A DNA stretch of 64,000 nt from Zopfochytrium polystomum (lineage: Eukaryota; Chytridiomycota; Chytridiomycetes; Chytridiales; Chytridiaceae). Positions 21,752 to 33,846 of this stretch are shown piece by piece. The translations under genes and the position numbers were made by a program. Where the stretch lies: NCBI GenBank assembly GCA_025765615.1, contig JAIVFJ010000002.1:558001-622000 (forward strand). Reading direction: 5' to 3'. How positions within the stretch are numbered: position 1 is the first letter of the stretch; the number at the start of each line of letters is the position of its first letter. Below the pieces are notes generated by a model. It saw only the letters and a program-made list of their open reading frames with translations. It was not told where the DNA came from and ran no database searches.

Positions 21752-22330
21752 TCAAAACACATTCCCTGGGACCACGGCGATTGCGGTCCGACGGCCCCAG
21801 TGTCCTGAAGTCCATGAGGCAGCTCCAGCCGAATAGGGAGGGCTAACCAAAAGCTGCCCGAAGAAGAAAATCAAAATAGATACCACCAGGGCTGAAAAAC
21901 TGCCGCTTGTCGTTCCCCAGCACTGACCGCCCTTGTTCGCTCCAGCGAAGTTCGTCTGTCTGACTGTATTTGGTTTGACAAATGATGATGGGAGGAATTT
22001 GCCAGTGGTACTTGAACTCCATGAAGCCGACACTGTCGGCCGGTAAATGCACATTTGAAGTGCCAATAACTTGTTCAATTTCTCCAAAACCCAGATCGCG
22101 TTGGAAACCACGCCTCCAGACGTGTACGCGAGAGAAAAATACGACAAAACAAGAGTCTTTGGCACCCGCAACCCAATGTTTATACTCAAATGACTTGGGG
22201 AGATGAAAAGAAATAAAAAAGAAAATATTCCCGATGAGAGCAACAAAACAAACGGAGGGAAACGGCGAGGAGTAAGAAGTCTTCGGGACCGGGTGAAAGA
22301 AATTAGTAGATGGTGCCCCCAACCCGGGCA
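21752..22330 (-). CDS. hypothetical membrane-protein-like reading frame
   Basis: The frame ending at 21752 reads SFSALVVSILIFFFGQLLV, a clear membrane segment, after a stretch with GGVVSNAIWVLEKLNKLLAL. A second overlapping frame (EFKYHWQIPPIIICQTKYS) is also protein-like, so introns or a frameshift may be present. No ATG can be assigned with confidence and no family is recognised. Confidence 0.25.
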   Translation of the reverse strand, partial: CPGWGHHLLISFTRSRRLLTPRRFPPFVLLLSSGIFSFLFLFISPSHLSINIGLRVPKTLVLSYFSLAYTSGGVVSNAIWVLEKLNKLLALQMCIYRPTVSASWSSSTTGKFLPSSFVKPNTVRQTNFAGANKGGQCWGTTSGSFSALVVSILIFFFGQLLVSPPYSAGAASWTSGHWGRRTAIAVVPGNVF

Positions 22331-22386
22331 GCGTCCTGAAAACCCTCTGTCAAGCCGCACTCTTTGTGCTGCCGATCGCAAGTGCA

Positions 22387-23580
22387 TCACTCGTCCTTTT
22401 TGCTTCTCTGGACGGGCACGGCAGCCGCCACTGCCGTCGACGTCGACGTCGCCAACTGCTTCTTCTTGAGCCGCCTCTGCTGCTTGACCCACTGGAGGAA
22501 CCAGTGCACGTGCAGTGGCCACGGCAGGGTGGGGACGATCCAGTACCACGAGCGGTGGTAAACTGATATCGCGTGGTAGACGACGTAAGCGTGGAACACG
22601 ACCCTCGTGACGAAAAACAGTCCGCCAAAGACCCAGTCCCTCCGCATGCGCTTGTCAATGTGCCCGAGCGCCAGCGGCACGGTGGACAGCTCGAGGATGG
22701 CGCCAAAGGCGAGGAAGCTGCCGATCTGGGCGCGCTGGAGGAGCGAAAAGACGCAGTACGCGTAGCCGAGGTGGTGGACCCAGCCGGAGATGAAGCCGAA
22801 CTGGTCCGGGTAGAATCGGGTGCCGATGACGACGTCGACGGCGAGGTAGGCGAGGAAGAAGGCGGAGAGGGCCCAGGCGAGGGGCGAGTCGAGCGAGGGC
22901 AGGTCGGCGATGGTGGCGTTTGTGGGGAGCAGGATAAAGTCGAGGGTCATGCGGGAGCCGACGATGATCATGACGAGGGAGGAGAGGAGGGTGAGGACCC
23001 AGGCCTTTTGGCGGGTGCTGGTGATCGTCGAGCGCGTGAGGCGGATGATGGTCGTGTACCAGGCGACGCAGATGAGGGTTGAGAGGAAAAAGGGGCGGTA
23101 AAAGTCGGGTGACAGCAGGACGGTGGCGACCGTCCGATACGGCCACGGGGCCATCGGGTCTTTGAGAAAGAGGGCGTCTTCGTCCAAGGCGTGGTGGGGA
23201 GGCACCCCGGCTGTGGACGCCGCGGCGGCGGCGGCTGCGATGGCGGCGGCATCGTGCAGCGGTGACAAGCCGACCACGACGGGGGGATGGTGTCCGTCGA
23301 CGGTGACAGTGGATGGGGGGGAGGCAGGCGGTGCGGTGGGCGAGGGCTGCGAGAAGGACTGCGTGTAGAGGAGGTAGGCAGACACGACGAGCAGGGCAAT
23401 CGGGGCTGCCGTTGACGAGAACAGTGTGGCACCCTCCTTGCCACCGATGCTGCTGCTGGTGGTGCCACGAGGTGAGAGCGACGGCGCTTTGCCCTCACGG
23501 ACGGCGTCCTCGTCAGTCGAATGCGAGGCCTGGCGGCGAGGAGGAGGAGGAGCTGAGGAGGCCGTCGACGGCGAGGACAT
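22387..23580 (-). CDS. TLC-domain multi-pass membrane protein
   Basis: A single exon of 397 codons from the ATG at 23580. The N-terminal 60 residues are Ser/Pro-rich, followed by one membrane segment (APIALLVVSAYLLYTQSF) and an Ala-rich lumenal or cytosolic loop. The C-terminal 220 residues contain about six membrane segments with the TLC (TRAM/LAG1/CLN8) signature region: YLAVDVVIGTRFYP, then WVHHLGYAYCVFSLLQ with the His pair typical of the family, AFGAILELSTVPLALGHID, LFFVTRVVFHAYVVY and VPTLPWPLHVHWFLQW. The tail is basic (QRRLKKKQL). Family members act in lipid sensing or sphingolipid synthesis in the ER; the exact role here is not determined. A (GA)n tract on the coding strand lies about 70 bp upstream. 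Confidence 0.8.
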   Translation of the reverse strand: MSSPSTASSAPPPPRRQASHSTDEDAVREGKAPSLSPRGTTSSSIGGKEGATLFSSTAAPIALLVVSAYLLYTQSFSQPSPTAPPASPPSTVTVDGHHPPVVVGLSPLHDAAAIAAAAAAASTAGVPPHHALDEDALFLKDPMAPWPYRTVATVLLSPDFYRPFFLSTLICVAWYTTIIRLTRSTITSTRQKAWVLTLLSSLVMIIVGSRMTLDFILLPTNATIADLPSLDSPLAWALSAFFLAYLAVDVVIGTRFYPDQFGFISGWVHHLGYAYCVFSLLQRAQIGSFLAFGAILELSTVPLALGHIDKRMRRDWVFGGLFFVTRVVFHAYVVYHAISVYHRSWYWIVPTLPWPLHVHWFLQWVKQQRRLKKKQLATSTSTAVAAAVPVQRSKKDE

Positions 23581-23649
23581 ACGATCGGATGGAGTTTTTA
23601 CTACAAGGTCCGATTCCAATTCCGGTGCGCGAGATTCTTCTTTTGTGTA

Positions 23650-23651
<2 letters not shown>

Positions 23652-23685
<34 letters not shown>
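23652..23685. repeat. (CT)n microsatellite
   Basis: About 17 CT units in the 5' flank of the TLC gene. Confidence 0.95.
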
Positions 23686-23688
<3 letters not shown>

Positions 23689-24224
23689 CAATCTCGTCTG
23701 TCTCTCTCTCTGTCCCTCGCTTTGAGGATCGGGGTGGGATTTGTATCCGACAACAGAAAAAAAAAAAACCAAAGGAAAAATTGCGGTTCGTGTGGCCGCC
23801 GATTCGGTGGCAAGCCAATCGTCCGTTTTTCCGCATCACGGAGAAACTCCAAAACGTGGTTTTGCAAGAATTGTCCGTTCTTATGGACCGCTCGGTATTA
23901 TATTTCCGGGCCATACCCAAGGAGCCCAAGAAAAAGGAAGTCTTCGCATACAGCACGAGTTTTTCTGGTGGCGAGGGGGCCAACGTTGATATGTGGGATT
24001 GGAACGGCGTTCCAGCATTCCGAGACAATCACACTTCGAACTGCAGGTCCAAGAGTTGCCCTCTTTCGTCAACAGGGGTTGGGGTTCCTGCAGGAGCTGG
24101 TTGGGCCTGGTGGCAGTCTTGCCAAATGTGGCTGGATAACTGTGGCTCACTGTTTGCCATGTCTGCTGGAAAGACCAAATCTGCTGACTGGCCAATGTTA
24201 TGAATCACCCTCTGGAAACCTCTG

Positions 24225-24277
24225 GAACCTTCTAGAACATTCCTTCATGGAACCTTCCAGAACCTTCTGGAACCTTC
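24225..24277. promoter_or_regulatory. heat-shock-element array
   Basis: 24225-24242 is four alternating units (GAAccTTCtaGAAcaTTC), and 24250-24277 is six alternating units with exact 5-bp periodicity (GAA/TTC repeated, spacers cc, ca, cc, tg, cc). This is the consensus for heat-shock-factor trimers. Confidence 0.8.
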
Positions 24278-24302
24278 TTTGCTTTCCTGACTTGTCTTGT
24301 TG

Positions 24303-24336
24303 TCATTGGTATCATTGGTATCATTGGTATCATTGT
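24303..24336 (+). repeat. 9-bp tandem repeat
   Basis: About 3.7 copies of ATTGGTATC between the heat-shock elements and the TATA box. Confidence 0.85.
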
Positions 24337-24396
24337 ATTACTAATTGATCTTTCTGAAACTTTCTTTGAGTCTTGACAAGGAAGACCCTCAAAAGG

Positions 24397-24403
24397 TATA
24401 AAA
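24397..24403 (+). promoter_or_regulatory. TATA box
   Basis: TATAAAAG, 120 bp after the heat-shock-element array and followed by a GGGATGGGACC/CCCATCCC inverted repeat. A transcript would start near 24430. Confidence 0.6.
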
Positions 24404-24509
24404 GGGGGATGGGACCTGTCCCATCCCTCAAGTGAATTATTGTTTCCAATACAATCATCCCTCCTCTCAGTTCCTTGTCTGCCTTGTCCTGTCCTGCCCT
24501 GTTCCTGAC

Positions 24510-26347
24510 AAAGTGGAGACGTGTGTTTGTGGGTGGAACTTGGAGAGAAAGAGAAAAACTCTGTTCTGAATAATTGATACATTATGATGATATGCATGCT
24601 GTAATAGTTGCTAGGCAAGTGTGACTGGCACAGGGCAAAAACCGCTCCTATATTATCTGCTTGAGCAGAGGAGGAGGAAAACTGTTAACACTGGTTTTCT
24701 GTTCCACTTAATACTTGGAGTATTTGTCAACAGCGCAAGCCAGCACCCAGGTCTGTATTGGCAGTGGCTCGCTCTCCCATGGGCATTGTGAGAACAATAA
24801 CTGACAATCACAATAGGTTCAGGTCCATCTTGTGCCTCTTGCTGCTAACCAGTCAGTTCTGCCTAACAGACAGCCATGGCCTTTGACAGCTGTGGCAACA
24901 GGATGCCCAGCGTTCTCCAGCCACAAGGAAACAGAAGGGAAATCGGAAGGCCTAGTGTATTGGTGGCAGAGAGAGACAGAGTCGGCAGTTGCCATGGTGC
25001 TTTTGATTATTACTGAGCCGCGGTCGCTACTCTCGTCTGCCACTAGCGGCAGCCTGAGCAACGCAATGCAACGACGGCTCACACTCCGTTAGGAACTCGA
25101 CATCGACAATGCCAGGAGCTCTTGCGCGGATGGGTTACTTCTGTTGAGAGGGTTGGCAACGCCTGATGGGCACCTTGAAGTCGATACTGTGAAAGAGAGG
25201 AGGTGGGCAAGAGCGAGGGGGGAGAAAGAGAGGGAGAGCGAGATAGATAGAGAGCGTACAGAATGAGTATGTGACAATCTGATGGAGATCTGTGGAAGAA
25301 AACGATAGTTTGTCCAAACTTGAATTCCAACTAAGGTGTTTCAAGCATGGCATATTGATACTGTATATATGGCAATCGTCTTGGAGTTGCAGGGGTAGTC
25401 AAACCTCAGCACTTTTTCCGGCAGCAAAGAATCTGTCAGCACAACAATGCAAACTCTAAATAGTGTTTGGGCGAGAGTCCCCACAATTAAATTTTGGACT
25501 CGAGTTGTCCCTCCCGCTGCATTATAAGTAAATAAATACCATTGCGGTTATTACAATGTATAAGTATTATTACTTATTAGTGAAAAAAGAAGCAGAGAAG
25601 CGCCATCGTTGCCAGGCCTACTTCTTCAATTTGCAATGATGCAAAGTAGATAAATACCTGTCGGACGTCCGACGTCAGGCCGGTTTGTTCATCCAGCCTG
25701 CAGCTGCTTCCAGTGAGCACGCGGTGTGCTTGACATTTTCGCCGTTTCGGGAAAGAGCGCGCGATCGATTGGGGGGGGACCGTAAATCGGGAGAACATTC
25801 CTTTTTGCTCTCGCCTTCTTCGCATAAATCTCGCCTTGCCTGCCTGCATGGGGGCGGCTGTGTTTGACGCTTTCTTTCTTTGTCTGCAGCGAGTGCCGTC
25901 GCTTGTCTCCAGCTCCTCCTGACTGTTGGTTGTTGTTACCTTATCGGGACTCTTGCCGATTAAATCTTTGTTTGGCGCGCGCATATGCGGCGGCCCATTC
26001 CAAAATGGATTTTCTGATTGATTTCGTGTCCGCCCGCGCCCGCTTTCCCTGTTGTCTCTCTTTACTTTTTTTTGACACGAGCCGCGCTTTGTCTCCCTCG
26101 CACAATGACAGTAGTAGTACTTCTTTTTTTTTTTTTTCTTTCTCGTTTTGTTTTGTTTTGTTTTTGGTGTGGGGTCCACCGATATAAATCCGTTGTTCCC
26201 CGCCATTCCCATTTTTTTTGCAGTATCGACAGCCTTGTTGTTGTTGTAATCCAATCCAACCCTCGTACCTCATCAGAAACCTCCTTGAGAAAAAGAAAGA
26301 CCTCTACTCTCCCCCTTCCTTACCAGCAGCCAAAGAGTGAAAGAACC
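24510..26347. other. intergenic, no gene seen
   Basis: Short frames on both strands at 24820-25090 have no recognisable motif. A TATA-like TATAAAT at 26183-26189 lies about 160 bp before the first fungalysin start, next to T-rich tracts. Confidence 0.4.
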
Positions 26348-28788
26348 ATGCTCTCGCCCTTTACCCTCAACCAGCGCAAGCGCACCTGGGCCCTCGCGGC
26401 CTCCTCCGTGCTCCTCGCCCTCGCCACCCTCGGCAGCGCCGCCCCGACCTCCCCCGCAAACCCGGCCGCCCCGGCCCTCCTCCAGCGCCGCGACACCGCC
26501 GTGTCCCCCGCCGCCGGCCTGCCGCCCTTCTTCCAGCCTGAGGCCTCGCACTCGTACACCTACGAGGCCCCGCAGACCGGATTCGTCGCCGTCGGCGAGG
26601 ACGAGCTCAACAGGCTGGCCCTCAAGGCCGTCGCTGACGCCGCGGGACTCGCTGAGACGGACGTGAAGATGACGTCGAGGTGCGTTGGGTAGTGTGTGTG
26701 CGCGCGAGTGAATGAGTGGGTGAGGGTTCTATTGAGGCGAATGCAGTCAGAGAATGAGACAAACAACGCGAGCAACGAACGTGCAGTGGGATGCTCCCGC
26801 AAGTGGATGAGTGCGTTATGTGCGCGAGCGCGCAAACGCGCATGCGCTAGTGCTCGATCACGTTTCACGAGCGGAAGCCTTTGTCAAAAAAAAAAATTAA
26901 ATCGGATGCCGTTCCACCACCTCCACCCCACCCCACACAATCCTCTCTACCCCTGCACTCCGCCAGGTTCTTCGACGAAACCTCCACCCTCAGCTTCGTG
27001 CACGCAGTCCAAGTCCTCGACGGCGTTCCCATCTCCAACGCCGTCGCCACTGTCGCCGTCGACCCGCAAGGCACCGTCATCGCGCTCTCCCACTCGTTCG
27101 TGCCCAAACCCGCCGCCGGCGTCACCCGCCGCAGCCTGCGCGCGCGCGACACCAGCGTCCCCGTCGAAGTCGCCGTCTCCAACATTGGCGCGCTGCTCGG
27201 CCTCGAGACGCAGAGCCTGACCGTCAGCACCGACGCCGAGACCGGCGTGTCGACCGTGACTGGCGCGACGTGGGCCGAGGCGCCTATCACCGTCAAGAAG
27301 GTCCACTACGCCACGCCCGCCGGCGCCCTGGCGCCGTCGTACTTTGTGGACGTGGCCGCGCTCGGCACTATCTACAACTGCTTTGTCGCGACCGAGAACG
27401 GCGAGGTGCTCGGATGCTCGGACCTGTCGTCCAAGGCGTTCCACAACCTGGACGGCGGGCGGTTCGAGGAGGAGGTCCGCCGCGACTCGCTGGCGGCCGC
27501 CGAGGAGGCCAACGCGGCCGGCGACGACGACGTCGTGCTGGAGCGCAGGCAGACGACGCCCGTCAAGACCGTGTCGACCCTACCGGACACCATCTCGTAC
27601 AAGGTCGTGCCGTACGAGTTCTTTAGCACCGAGCAGACCGGCGGGGCGACGACCGTCGTCAACAACCCGTCGGACTCTGTCGCGTCGCCCAAGGGCTGGC
27701 ACTCGTTCGTGAACGCCAACACGGGCGCGACCGAGTACAACAACGCGCCGTCCGGCAACAACGTGTTTGCGGTCAGCAACCCCAAGAACAGCGCGACGCC
27801 GACGTCGCTGCCGCTGACGTATGCCGACACACCCTTCCAGTTCCTGTACACGGCGGACGGCAAGAACTCGCCGACGGCCAACACGGCCAACACGATGGCG
27901 GGCGTGACCAACATGTTCTACACGTCCAACATCATGCACGACCTGTTCCTGCGGTATGGCTTCACCGAGGCCGCGGGCAACTTCCAGAAAGTCAACTTTG
28001 GCGGACAGGGCGCGGGCAACGACCAGGTCGTGGCGCTGGCGCAGGACGGCAGCGGCACCAACAACGCCAACTTCCTGACGCCGGCGGACGGCAGCTCGGG
28101 GCGGATGCGGATGTACGTGTTTACGCAGACGAGCCCGAACCGCGACGGCGCGCTCGACAACGGCGTCGTAATGCACGAGCTGACGCACGGGCTGTCGAAC
28201 CGGCTGACTGGCGGGCCGGCGAACGCAAACTGCCTGCAAACGACGCAGGCCGGCGGCATGGGCGAGGGGTGGTCGGACATGGTGTCGGTGCTGATGAACG
28301 TCAAGCCGACCGACACGCGGGCGACCAACAAGGCCGTCGGCACCTACGTGCTCGGCAACACGGTCGGCGTCCGCACGTACCCGTACTCGACGTCGCTGAC
28401 GACCAACCCGTGGAAGTTCTCCGCGCTCGCGTCCTCGGCGAACCAGGAGGTCCACGTGGTCGGCGAGGTGTGGTGCACGATGCTGTACGAGGTGCTCTGG
28501 AACATGATCGAGCAGGGCGGGTTCGTCCCAGTCACCAGCCTGCCCGACTCGACCGCCGTCGGCACCGCGGGCAACTCGGACTTTTTCCTGATCCTGCTGC
28601 GCGGCATGATGCTCCAGCCGTGCAACCCGACGTTCATCCAGGCCCGCGACGCTATCGTCGCAGCCGACAAGGCCATCACCGGTGGAAAGTACAACTGCGC
28701 CATCTGGAAGGGCTTTGCCAAACGCGGGCTGGGCGTCAACGCAAAGGCGTTCACCAACAACGCTGACCTCCCGTCTGACTGCGCTTAA
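26348..28788 (+). CDS. M36 fungalysin-type extracellular metalloprotease (copy a)
   Basis: Exons 26348-26679 and 26967-28788 (phase 2, TCGAG|GTGCG and cgccag|G) encode 717 residues. A signal peptide (WALAASSVLLALATLGSA) leads into a propeptide with the FTP-type block LSFVHAVQVLDGVPISNAVA and a dibasic-Gln site (RRQ) just before SYKVVPYEFFS, where the mature enzyme should begin. The zinc site is HELTH (His514-His518) with the third ligand Glu in GEGWSD (about 544). The NRLTGGPANANCLQ block is typical of M36. It is the first and most 5' of four tandem copies. The intron here is the longest of the four (287 nt). Fungalysins degrade extracellular protein; a nutritional or host-invasive role is inferred from the family. 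Confidence 0.93.
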
Positions 28789-30128
28789 GAAACCAGAAGC
28801 ACCAAGGAAGAGAACCGTTGCGCATCCCAGCGTTCTCTTTCCTTTCTCGTCTTATGGAAAACCGCATGGCCCCAACCGCCATACCTTCTTTCAGGGCCTT
28901 CTTTTCTCGCTTGGCTGTCATTCTTTTTTTTCTTTACCTGTTTTGTGTAGTGATCTTCACCTCATTCTTATCAAACTGACCTCAACGAAAAACGTCCGTT
29001 CCCTGTTTTTCCCCCCCACTCGCTAATCTCACTTTTTCATCCTTTTCTTTCCCTCCAACCACCATCATCTTCGCTCTCCAATGGCCCGTGCTGTTCTGCG
29101 GTTTCCCGCTCCCCCACCAACTTTTTGTGTCATTTGCAAATGGCATGTTAATGATTCTGGCGGGCCGCAGTGCAGTCGTCCCTTTGGCAGCGGCTTTCTG
29201 ATCGCTAATGTTTTTTTCTCAAATGGAAAGAAATAAAAAAGTGGAAAAAAAACGATGTACGACGAAAAAAAAGTAGGTTGAAGGATGTCTTCAAGCGATG
29301 GCCAACTTCATATACCCATATACCCTACTTCCTCCAAGAAACGTGGGAGGACACGGTCTGGAAGGATGATTTTGAAATGATTCCTGCTCCTCCTGTCGGA
29401 GATATTTAGTCTAGTAGACGTACACACCAGAAAGTGCGTGTTACGAAGTGGAAGATGGTTTGTAGTGATTGCCGATCCCGTTTGCACACTGCGCTCCCCA
29501 ACCCCAACCTCCACCCCAAATTATTTCGTCTCACATTCTCTACAGTCTGACGAAGCAAAGTCCGCAACGACTGATTTGGATACGGCTGGATTGTGTGCAG
29601 AGACAGTCACTGACCCTTCAAAAACCGTTGTGGGCGGTGGCGGGCATGAAGTGTGAAAGACGGCGTGTGCGCAAGCCGCCTCAGTTTGTGTGGGAACTTT
29701 TTGTTCTCCACCCCGCCTGTTCCTTCTCTTGTTTACCGAGCAAGTCCGGAAGAACGGTTTGAAAGATTCTGCGGTTTTTTCCATCTAGAGAAGATTGTCA
29801 CGTTGATGAGCACACCACGTCCAGACGGTGCTTGCTACGATTTTTGGAAGGTTTGTAATCTTAAGTGTGTTTGTTGTTTGTCTTGTGTGGACAGTCCGTT
29901 GACAGGCGTGTGCTCTGTCTGCACCGAGGAAATCCTTTGTTTGCAAAGCAAAGTCTAATTTTGCAATGGAGGATGTTTCCGGTGAAAGCTGCTGCAGTCA
30001 CGATGCACGCCGCATTCTTCTCACAGCGACTATCTCGGCGTCGTCAATCTGAGAACGAGTTTTGACGAATCTTCTACATCCACTGCCCTTTTAGGGAGAG
30101 GATACCCTTTATCCGTCTCTGTGCCTGA

Positions 30129-30135
30129 CTCTCTA

Positions 30136-30226
<91 letters not shown>
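30129..30226. repeat. compound (CT)n(CA)n microsatellite
   Basis: Slightly interrupted CT units to about 30212, then CA units. Confidence 0.95.
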
Positions 30227-31246
30227 ACCAAAGATCTCGCTCCTCTTGCCTTGCACTCTCTCACTCACACATCCGTCTTTCTCGGCACGGGCGGGAGTCC
30301 ACCTTGTCATTGTTGCAAGCAGTCAGCACTGCCTTTCCCTTCCCCAAATACTTATTATTTAGCAGCATCCCGCGATCGAGCCGAAAATAATTATTGTTTG
30401 TGCGTGGTGATGGTGATTGATGATGATGACGACGACGAGGACAACAAAACGAGCGGTCGCCAAATTGCGGGCCGTTTTCAAAGTGAAAGGTTTCTTTTTC
30501 TTTTTTCTTTTTTTTTTTTTTTTTCTTTCATGCAGTGCGCGCCGCTGCGGTTGGCAAAGAAAACTCTGCTTTTTTTTTTCCCCCTCGTGTTTCGGGTTTT
30601 GTCCATTTTTTTGTGTTTTTTTGTGGTTTTTGTCTTCCCAACACCACACACGGGGTGGGCGTGACATTGTCGCTTTGCGTTTGTCCCTTCATTTGCTCGA
30701 ATTTGCCAAGCCAAATTTCTTTTTTTTTGTTTTTGTTTTGAAAAAAGTTCGCGGCGTGACCCTCCAATCCAAATCAAGGATTTCCGTTCGCCGATTGCAC
30801 ATGATCACAAGACGAAGAGGGAACAGAAAAACAACAAATTTTGTGTGGATGGGTCAAAATGAATCAGGAACGTTAGAGGTTTGCAAGAGAGGCGAAAAAA
30901 GAAGGTGGGTTTATTGCCCTTTTGCGGAATTGATTTCTCGCTCCGAGCCCGGCACACAAGGGTTGGTTGCTGCACGATCGATCGCGTTCACAAACAGACA
31001 GACGGACAGACAGACAGACAAGCATGCAGACAAGCGGGAGCGGCTGGCAGCAGAGAGTGACAGGCAGACAGACAGACGCGGGCACTCCTGAAGTTTATCG
31101 CGCCCCATGCACATTTCGTTTGTTCGTGACAACGGCCGTCCTTTTTCTTGGGCCAAGCCAAAAAAGCCAAGCAACAACAATTCAATCACTGTTCGGGCGC
31201 GGTGCAGACGAACGACGGCCGCTCTCGCTCCACACGCACTCAAACG

Positions 31247-31251
<5 letters not shown>

Positions 31252-31302
<51 letters not shown>

Positions 31303-31320
31303 CTCTCTCTGTCTATCTCT
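31252..31320. repeat. interrupted (CT)n tract upstream of fungalysin copy b
   Basis: About 60 bp of CT with single interruptions, ending about 125 bp before the ATG at 31446. Confidence 0.95.
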
Positions 31321-31445
31321 CACAGAGCTCCCACGCCCAACGCCCCCAAACCTTTTTTCTGTCATCGGCCCGCCCCCCCTCTCTCTCACTTCTCTTCATT
31401 TCCCCGTCCTCCGCCCACCCTCACACACACACGCAGCCGCCTGCC

Positions 31446-33846
31446 ATGTTGTCACCGGCAACCCTCGCCGTCCTCCTCCTCGCCGCCGCGGCCGCCACCA
31501 CAAACTTTGACGTAGCCGTCGCCGCTCCCGCCGCATACGTCCGCCCGTCGCTCCAAAACAACCCCTTGCATCGCCGGCTACAGTCCTCCGCCCCGGGACT
31601 GCCCGCCTTCTACCAGCCAGATGCCACCGCCGACTTCTCCGGCGCCACCATCCCCGCCGCCAGCGACCCAACAAACCCAATGTCCGCCAGCGCCCTCGCC
31701 GAAATGGGCATGAGCGCCCTCACCACAGCAATGGGAATGACCGACTCGGATGTGCAAATGACATCGAGGTGTGTAGTGGTTGGGTGGTTGGAGGAGCGCG
31801 ATCGATTCTTCTGGCACTGTCACCCTGTGATTTCTCGGCGCGGCGCGCGGGTTGCCTCTCACCTCAGTGCGCCCACCCCTCAAAACGTTCACACCGCGCT
31901 TTAACACCGTTGCTTCCTCCCCCAGCTTCGTCGACGAAGCCACAAACCTGAGCTTTGTCCACGCCACTCAAATGGTCGACGGTCTGCCCGTCGCCAACGC
32001 CGTCGCGACAGTGACGACCGACATGCAGGGTAACATGCTGGCCATGACCCACTCTTTCATGGACATGTCGACGGTCGCCGCCCTCAAGCGCCGCAACGCA
32101 TTAAGCCGCCGTGACGCAGTGTCCGTCGAGGTTGCCGTCGCAAACATTGGCGCTCTGCTCGGCCTGTCCACAGACAGCCTGGTCGTCACCACCGATGCCA
32201 CCACCGGCGTCACCACCGTCTCCGGCGCCTCGTGGGCGTCGACGATCAAGGTTCAAAACGTGCAGTACATCACCCCTGCTGGAGAGATGACCCCCTCGTA
32301 CTTCCTTAACGTGCCAGCCCTTGGTACCGTCTACAACTGCTACGTCTCGACCGCGTCCGGCGAGGTCCTGGGCTGCTCCAACCTGTCTTCCAGCGCCTTC
32401 CACAATTTGGACAGTGGCGCCTTCGAGGCGTCGCTGCAGGAAGCCGCCCTCCAGCAAGGTAACAAGGCCGATTCAGACCTCGAGCACTTGCAACGGCGCC
32501 AGGCGGCTGCACCTGTCACCACTACCGCCACCCAGCCGGCGTCTGTTTCGTACAAGGTTGTTCCTTTCAACTTCTTCAGCATTGACCAAATCGGCGGCAA
32601 CACCATGGTTGTATCGAACCCCTCGGACGCTGCGGCCTCGCCGAACGGCTGGCACTCACAGCTGAGCGCAGCTGGCACAACGCAGTTCGTCAACGCGCCA
32701 TTCGGCAACAACGTGTTTGCAGCAAACAACTCGCTCAACAGCCAGACGCCGCTCACCATTCCCCTGGCGTTCCCGACGCCGGCGTTCCAGTTCCTGTACA
32801 CCTCTGACCTCGTGAACGCCCCCAATGCGACCATGCAAAACACCCAGGCGGGCGTGACCAACATGTTTTACGCTGCCAACATCATGCACGACCTGTACTT
32901 CCACTACGGTTTCACCGAGGCCGCCGGCAACTTCCAGCTCGTCAACTACGCGGGAGCAGGCGTCGCGAACGATCCGGTCGTCGCGACAGCGCAAGACGGC
33001 AGCGGCGTCAACAACGCCAACTTTTTGACGCAGCAGGACGGCGTGGCCGGCCGGATGCGCATGTTCATCTTCACCACGACAAAGCCCAACCGCGACGGCG
33101 CGCTCGACAACGGCATCGTGATGCACGAGATGACGCACGGCCTCTCCAACCGCCTCACGGGCGGCCCGGCGAACGCAAACTGCCTGCAGACGATCCAGGC
33201 CGGCGGCATGGGCGAGGGCTGGTCCGACATTGTTGCCGTCATGATGAACGTCGCGACCACCGACACCCGCGCGACCAACAAGGTCGTCGGCGCCTACGCG
33301 ATCGGCAACGTCGCGGGCGTGCGCCAGTTCCCGTACTCGACCTCGCTAACGACCAACACCCACATGTACGCGGACGTCGGGCTCAAGGCGAACCAGGAGG
33401 TGCACATTATCGGCGAAGTCTGGTGCACGATGCTGTACGAGGTGTACTGGAACATGGTCGACCAGGCCGGCTTCACGCCCGTCACGAACTTGATCAACGC
33501 CGCGGCCGTCGGCACCGCGGGCAACTCGGACTTTTTCCTGATCCTGGTGCGCGGCATGATGCTGCAACCGTGCAATCCGACGTTCTTGCAGGCCCGCGAC
33601 GCCATCGTCGCCGCGGACAAAGCGCTGACGGGAGGCAAGTACATGTGCGCTATCTGGCAAGGGTTCGCGAAGCGTGGGATGGGTGTCAACGCCGTCGCGT
33701 TTACAAACAACTTTGACCTGCCCGCTGGGTGCACGGGGACGACCGCGACCACCACCACCGCGGCGGCTGCAGCAACCGGTGGTGCGCTGGCGCCTGCACA
33801 GCCCGCTGCGGCCGTCGCGCAGAACCAGTTCAAATACGGCTGGTGA
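31446..33846 (+). CDS. M36 fungalysin-type extracellular metalloprotease (copy b)
   Basis: Exons 31446-31768 and 31926-33846, phase-2 intron at the same position as in the other copies, 747 residues. Signal peptide (LAVLLLAAAAATTNFDVAVA), propeptide (YVRPSLQNNPLHRRLQ, LSFVHATQMVDGLPVANAVA), RRQ processing site before SYKVVPFNFFSIDQ. Catalytic HEMTH (His508-His512) and GEGWSD are present. It alone carries a long Thr/Ala-rich C-terminal extension ending QNQFKYGW after the usual end of the catalytic domain. Tandem with copies a, c and d. Confidence 0.93.

Larger units (their letters stand above)
24196..24509 (+). mobile_element. probable solo LTR of a retrotransposon
   Basis: Starts TGTTATGAATCA and can end at GTTCCTGACA, the TG...CA format of LTRs. 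Between them lie a heat-shock-element array, a short tandem repeat, a TATA box and a downstream region with ATTATTGTTTCCAATACAATC resembling an R/U5 segment. No internal coding region, primer-binding site or clear target-site duplication (GCCAA before, AAGTG after) was found, so boundaries are tentative. The alternative is an ordinary stress-responsive promoter for an unrecognised transcript. Confidence 0.45.
28789..31445. other. 2.6-kb intergenic region, rich in pyrimidine tracts
   Basis: Holds the 3' flank of copy a and the promoter region of copy b. Apart from the CT tracts there are (GACA)-like repeats at 30995-31080 and poly-T runs. Long frames here are repeat-encoded (poly-Ser/Leu) and not credible genes. 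Confidence 0.5.

Noticed and set aside
24510..25100. Internal retrotransposon coding region after the LTR-like segment
   Set aside because: No reverse transcriptase, integrase or protease motif in any frame.
30129..30226. Long frames of repeated Ser/Leu or Arg/Glu across CT tracts here and at 31252 and 55173
   Set aside because: Encoded by microsatellites, with no start context, domain or paralogue support.
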